Below, in pieces: positions 40,761 through 44,030 of a stretch of 44,030 bases of DNA. Where the stretch lies: contig CAOJVB010000012.1 in NCBI GenBank assembly GCA_948444845.1, positions 1 through 44,030 on the forward strand. Direction: 5' to 3'. The position numbers and the translations under genes were made by a program. Numbering within the stretch: position 1 is the first letter of the stretch; every line of letters starts with the position of its first letter. A model generated the notes under the pieces. The model worked only from the letters and a program-made list of their open reading frames with translations, did not search any database and was not told the DNA's origin. Origin of the DNA: an uncultured Clostridiaceae bacterium (GTDB lineage Bacteria > Bacillota > Clostridia > TANB77 > CAG-508).

Positions 40761-41831
40761 TTATTGTTTATCTACTATAATATATTCTTTACTTGACTTT
40801 GTTAAATTTTCTGATATTTCTTTTCCTACTAATACTGTATCTTCTATTCTTACACCAAATTTGCCTGGCACGTATATTCCTGGTTCATTTGTTATTACCA
40901 TCTTTTCTTTTAAATTTTTATCATTTCTTGAACTTATCGCTGGTAGTTCATGTATATCTAGTCCTACACCATGTCCTAAGCTATGAACTAATTCATACCC
41001 ATTTAATTTAAAGTCATTTTCTACCATTTTGGTTATTTGTTTTATATTTGCTCCTTCTTTTAATTCTTTTCCTGTTTTAAGTTGATTTCTTAGTACTAAG
41101 TCATATATTTTTTTTACTTCTTCTGGTATGTATCCTACAAATATTGTCCTTGTCATATCTGAACAGTAACCTTCATGTTTACAACCAAAATCTAGTGTTA
41201 TTACATCTCCTAAGTCTATTTTCTTATCTGTTGGAATTGCATGTGGCTTAGATGAGTTTTTCCCTGATGCTACTATTGGTTCAAATGATACCCCTTCTGC
41301 TCCATTTAGTCTAAAATATTTTTCTATTTCTAAGGCTATTTCTTTTTCTGTTTGTCCTATTTTTATATATTTAATTAAATATTCAAAACAGTCATCTGTT
41401 AGTTTGCAAGCTTTTCTTAGTTTTTGTATTTCTTCTTCATCTTTTATCATTCTTTGCTTTTCTATCATTTTTTCTGTTTCTTGAAGATTGTTCACCTTAT
41501 ATTTATGCATGTATTCTTTGTATCCTGCATATGTTATATAATCTTCTTCAAATCCTACATTTTCGCAAAATAGAAAAAAGTTTTCATATTCATCTTTTGA
41601 ATATTCTTTAAATTCATGTACTACTATTTCATCATCTATTGTTAATACATTTTGAACTTCTTCTATATACCTTCCATCTGTTAAAAATATATTTTCTTTT
41701 CTTGTTATTAATAATATTCCTTCTGCTACTATATTAGTTAGATATCTAATATTTACTGGGTTTGAAATTATCATTCCTTCTAAGTTTAACATTTTCATTT
41801 TTTCTCTTAACCATTTTATTTTACTATTCAT
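40761..41831 (-). CDS. pepP: M24 family Xaa-Pro aminopeptidase
   Basis: 356 residues. N-terminal creatinase-like domain and C-terminal pita-bread domain. All five metal ligands are visible: Asp in ITLDFG, Asp in CSDMTRT, His in LGHGVGLD, Glu in ITNEPGIY and Glu in VRIEDTV. It removes N-terminal residues preceding proline. Its neighbourhood with efp is common in Bacillota. Confidence 0.94.
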   Translation of the reverse strand: MNSKIKWLREKMKMLNLEGMIISNPVNIRYLTNIVAEGILLITRKENIFLTDGRYIEEVQNVLTIDDEIVVHEFKEYSKDEYENFFLFCENVGFEEDYITYAGYKEYMHKYKVNNLQETEKMIEKQRMIKDEEEIQKLRKACKLTDDCFEYLIKYIKIGQTEKEIALEIEKYFRLNGAEGVSFEPIVASGKNSSKPHAIPTDKKIDLGDVITLDFGCKHEGYCSDMTRTIFVGYIPEEVKKIYDLVLRNQLKTGKELKEGANIKQITKMVENDFKLNGYELVHSLGHGVGLDIHELPAISSRNDKNLKEKMVITNEPGIYVPGKFGVRIEDTVLVGKEISENLTKSSKEYIIVDKQ

Positions 41832-41879
41832 AGAAACTCCTACTTTCTAATCTTATTTATGTTTATTTTTACCTTTTTA

Positions 41880-42632
41880 TTATCCTTGATACATTCCTAG
41901 TGTAAATATTTTAAATAATACTAATAATAATACTTCTTGTGGTACTATAATTACTACAAAACTTGCCATAACTATAAATGGTCCAAATGGTATGTATTCA
42001 TCAGTCTTTTTTATTTTTGCAATTACTAATGTTATACTTATAATTGCTGCTAACAAAAACGCTATTACTGAAACTTCTATTATATTTAGCCATCCAAAAA
42101 ATAGCCCTAAAGCTCCCATAAACTTTACATCGCCGAATCCCATTGCCTCTTTTCCTGCAATAGCTCCTCCTACTAGTGTTAGCACTAAAAATATTCCTGC
42201 TCCTACTATGCCACCTAATAAGTTATTTATTGCTAAACCTGGACTATACATTCCTTCTATAAATGTAACTATTAGTCCTATTTCAAATATACTTAAATTA
42301 AGTCTATTTGGAATTATTTGAAGTTTATAATCTATAACAAATGCTGAAAGTAACATTGGCGTTAATATTATGTATTTTATTAATTCTATTTTTGATAGTA
42401 TATTATTTTGCCAGCCTATAAAATATAATAGTAAAATATATATAGCTCCTATAATAAAGCTAATCATAAATTTGGGTTTAGCATTTTTTAAATATATAGT
42501 AAAAAATTCTTTTGAAAATACTTTTTTATATTCTGGTAGCCTAATATTACACCAATCTACAAACTGACCTACACATATTCCTATTATTCCTAACAGCACA
42601 TAATACATTATATTTATATCATTTATATACAT
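41880..42632 (-). CDS. Prepilin peptidase (A24 family)
   Basis: 250 residues, multipass. The two catalytic aspartates are in FVIDYKLQIIPNRL and GFGDVKFM (GxGD motif). IPFGPFIVMAS follows. The N-terminal methyltransferase-type domain is shortened and lacks the zinc cysteine pairs. It would process type IV pilin-like or competence pseudopilin precursors, but no pilin genes are in the window. It starts 3 bp after yqeG. Confidence 0.92.
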   Translation of the reverse strand: MYINDINIMYYVLLGIIGICVGQFVDWCNIRLPEYKKVFSKEFFTIYLKNAKPKFMISFIIGAIYILLLYFIGWQNNILSKIELIKYIILTPMLLSAFVIDYKLQIIPNRLNLSIFEIGLIVTFIEGMYSPGLAINNLLGGIVGAGIFLVLTLVGGAIAGKEAMGFGDVKFMGALGLFFGWLNIIEVSVIAFLLAAIISITLVIAKIKKTDEYIPFGPFIVMASFVVIIVPQEVLLLVLFKIFTLGMYQG

Positions 42633-42635
42633 TTT

Positions 42636-43139
42636 TTACCTCTTTTTATTTTGTTTTCTTAAGTATGTTTTTATTATCATATTTTCTAATGGCCTTTTTA
42701 TTTTTGTTACTAATAAGTCTTTTTTTGCAATTGGTTTTACTAAAATTGAATATAGCTTACATCTATTTGCACCTATAACATCTGTAAAAATTTGATCTCC
42801 AACTGCTGCTATATTTTCTTCTTTTTCATTTAATAATTTTATTGCTTTTTTGAAGCCCCTTTTAAATGGCTTTGTAGCTAAATGAAAATATGGTATATTT
42901 AGTCTGTTAGCTACCATTTTTACTTTTTCTTCTTTATTGGTATTAGATAAAATACAGAATTTAATTCCTTCTTTTTTTAAATTTTCACACCACTCTTCTA
43001 CTCCTTGTGGTATTTTCTTATCAAAATCTAGTATAGTATTATCTACATCTAATATTAATGCTTTTATTTTATTTTTATTTAGAAATTCTATTGTTATATT
43101 TCTTACGCTTTCATAATATGCTTTTGGATAAAAAAACAT
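42636..43139 (-). CDS. YqeG family HAD IIIA phosphatase
   Basis: 167 residues. DVDNTIL (motif I with DxD), ILSNTN (motif II), KPFKRGF (motif III lysine) and VGDQIFTDVIGAN (motif IV) define the family. Known members act on small phosphorylated substrates, possibly phosphatidylglycerol phosphate, which would complement pgsA. That link is inference. Confidence 0.92.
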   Translation of the reverse strand: MFFYPKAYYESVRNITIEFLNKNKIKALILDVDNTILDFDKKIPQGVEEWCENLKKEGIKFCILSNTNKEEKVKMVANRLNIPYFHLATKPFKRGFKKAIKLLNEKEENIAAVGDQIFTDVIGANRCKLYSILVKPIAKKDLLVTKIKRPLENMIIKTYLRKQNKKR

Positions 43140-43240
43140 TTTTCATTCTCCTTACTTTTATACATATTTATATTACCAATATGTATTATTTTTGTCAAGA
43201 ACCCAAATACTAAAAAAAATTAGATGTAGTTGTAAAAAAA

Positions 43241-43288
43241 TGTATCAAAAGGGTGTAGGTGAATTAACACCCCCTCCCTTTTGACACA
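43241..43288. repeat. TGTATCAAAAGGG inverted repeat between yqeG and spo0A
   Basis: 13-bp arms (43241-43253 and 43276-43288, one mismatch) around a GGTG/CACC-containing loop. The arm sequence recurs near 12453-12505. It may also terminate spo0A. Confidence 0.55.
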
Positions 43289-43339
43289 CTTTCTTACAGT
43301 CCCATTAATTTAATTAATTTTAAATATATTATGTTACAA

Positions 43340-44030
43340 TTATAAATTAATATTATTAATAATTGTTTCTATAATTGTCATTACCTTTGGTTTTGTGTCT
43401 ATACTAAATTTAAAATATCTTTTTAATTTTTCGATTTCACAATTGCAATACATTGTATTGGTTGCTCTATTTATTCTGCACTTTATGTTGTGCACAGTTT
43501 CATCATACATCTCTGCTATTTTAGGATAGATTTCTTTTTGTAAATTTTTAAACTCTTTATTTTGATTTGTTGCAATATATTCAATAGTTTTTATCAAATA
43601 TTGCGTACCTCTATGGGAAATATCATACCCCAAATATAATAATTCATCTATAATTTTATTTCTTAATATTTTTGATTTCTTTTTAGTTTCTTTGAACAAA
43701 AAGAGTTCATTTATTTTTCTTTCTATTTCATCAATTTTCATCGTCTTATATATAATTGCGTGTACCATTTCATTATTTCTTAATTTAATACCTGATTCTA
43801 TATCACCAGTAATAATTATAAAAGAATCTTGGTATTTACTTTTTGTTTGTATTTTATCTAATATCTGATCAGCATTATAAAATGGCATTTTATAATCTAG
43901 TAATATTACATCAATATTATTATTTTTATTTAATATTTCTAATGTTTCTTTTCCATCTTTGGCTATATTATAAACTGGATCTATGTCAAGTTTTTGGACA
44001 CTTTTTTTGAGAATTTTTTTATATTTTTGT
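43340..44030 (-). CDS. spo0A: Spo0A-type response regulator (5' end beyond window)
   Basis: The frame is open from the window edge, so the true start lies outside. The visible part has a receiver domain (NIAKDGKETLEIL, VILLDYKMPFYNA with the phospho-accepting Asp, IIITGD, and AIIYKTMKIDE with the conserved Lys) and the C-terminal Spo0A DNA-binding domain (LLYLGYDISHRGTQYLIKTI, LQKEIYPKIAEMYDETVHNI, CRINRATNTMY). It is the master regulator of sporulation entry. The HxGxxYL core is kept, but much of the rest is divergent from textbook Spo0A. The sequence beyond the edge would settle the N-terminus. Confidence 0.88.
   Translation of the reverse strand, partial: QKYKKILKKSVQKLDIDPVYNIAKDGKETLEILNKNNNIDVILLDYKMPFYNADQILDKIQTKSKYQDSFIIITGDIESGIKLRNNEMVHAIIYKTMKIDEIERKINELFLFKETKKKSKILRNKIIDELLYLGYDISHRGTQYLIKTIEYIATNQNKEFKNLQKEIYPKIAEMYDETVHNIKCRINRATNTMYCNCEIEKLKRYFKFSIDTKPKVMTIIETIINNINL

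Overview
The window looks like a chromosomal segment of a low-GC, spore-forming Clostridia-type bacterium (Bacillota), probably from an uncultured anaerobic lineage. The evidence is the very AT-rich, T/C-skewed strand, the germination protease gpr, a Spo0A-type regulator at the right edge, an Asp23/AmaP/DUF2273 cluster, a T-box before valS, and Clostridia-style neighbourhoods (asp23-amaP-nusB-xseA-xseB, yicC-rpoZ, pnp-rpsO, prepilin peptidase-pepP-efp). I cannot assign a genus from sequence alone. Almost all core genes lie on the minus strand. The few plus-strand genes are mostly solitary, with their own strong TTGACA-like/TATAAT promoters.

Layout. Positions 1-371 are the end of an element integrated in a tRNA-Leu(CAA) gene, whose 3' fragment and terminator remain. 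From there to about 4.6 kb is accessory DNA: a KilA-N protein, a truncated HAD gene, an aminotransferase-GNAT fusion broken by UGA, and an orphan ORF. From 4.6 to 12.9 kb: pgi, a TraX-like protein, gpr, holA, and valS with its T-box. From 12.5 to 17 kb: a DUF212 gene, xseB, a membrane-anchored protein, xseA, nusB, DUF2273, amaP and asp23. From 17 to 25.7 kb: a beta-solenoid-like orphan, fmt, def, priA, a 65-residue orphan, pgsA, plsC, cmk and a P-loop/Asp23-like fusion. From 25.7 to 34.5 kb: two glycosyltransferases, pnp, rpsO, a zinc-finger ORF, a GT51 transglycosylase, a cytidylate-kinase-like protein and rpoZ. From 34.5 to 44 kb: yicC, a membrane protein, rsmE, tmRNA, a frameshifted PemK/MazF-like toxin, a probable small RNA, a CD1247-like protein, efp, pepP, a prepilin peptidase, yqeG and spo0A. 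Gene-free gaps are filled with small inverted-repeat (MITE/REP-like) elements of several families.

The main observation is a recurrent +1 recoding signal. Four core genes (holA twice, priA twice, the P-loop/Asp23 gene once, the cytidylate-kinase-like gene once) are each broken in the simple reading. In all six cases the break is an in-frame CGG codon sitting where a glycine GGN codon is expected, so removing the C restores the family sequence exactly. In my eye scan of the other core coding regions I found no in-frame CGG at all, although about 28 out-of-phase CGG trinucleotides are present. The simplest reading is that CGG is not an arginine codon in this organism and that CGGN is decoded as glycine with a +1 shift (quadruplet decoding, or +1 entry of tRNA-Gly at an unassigned codon). 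In-frame CGG read without a shift occurs only in the orphan or accessory genes, consistent with recent acquisition. A systematic sequence error must be excluded, but codon-phase specificity argues against it.
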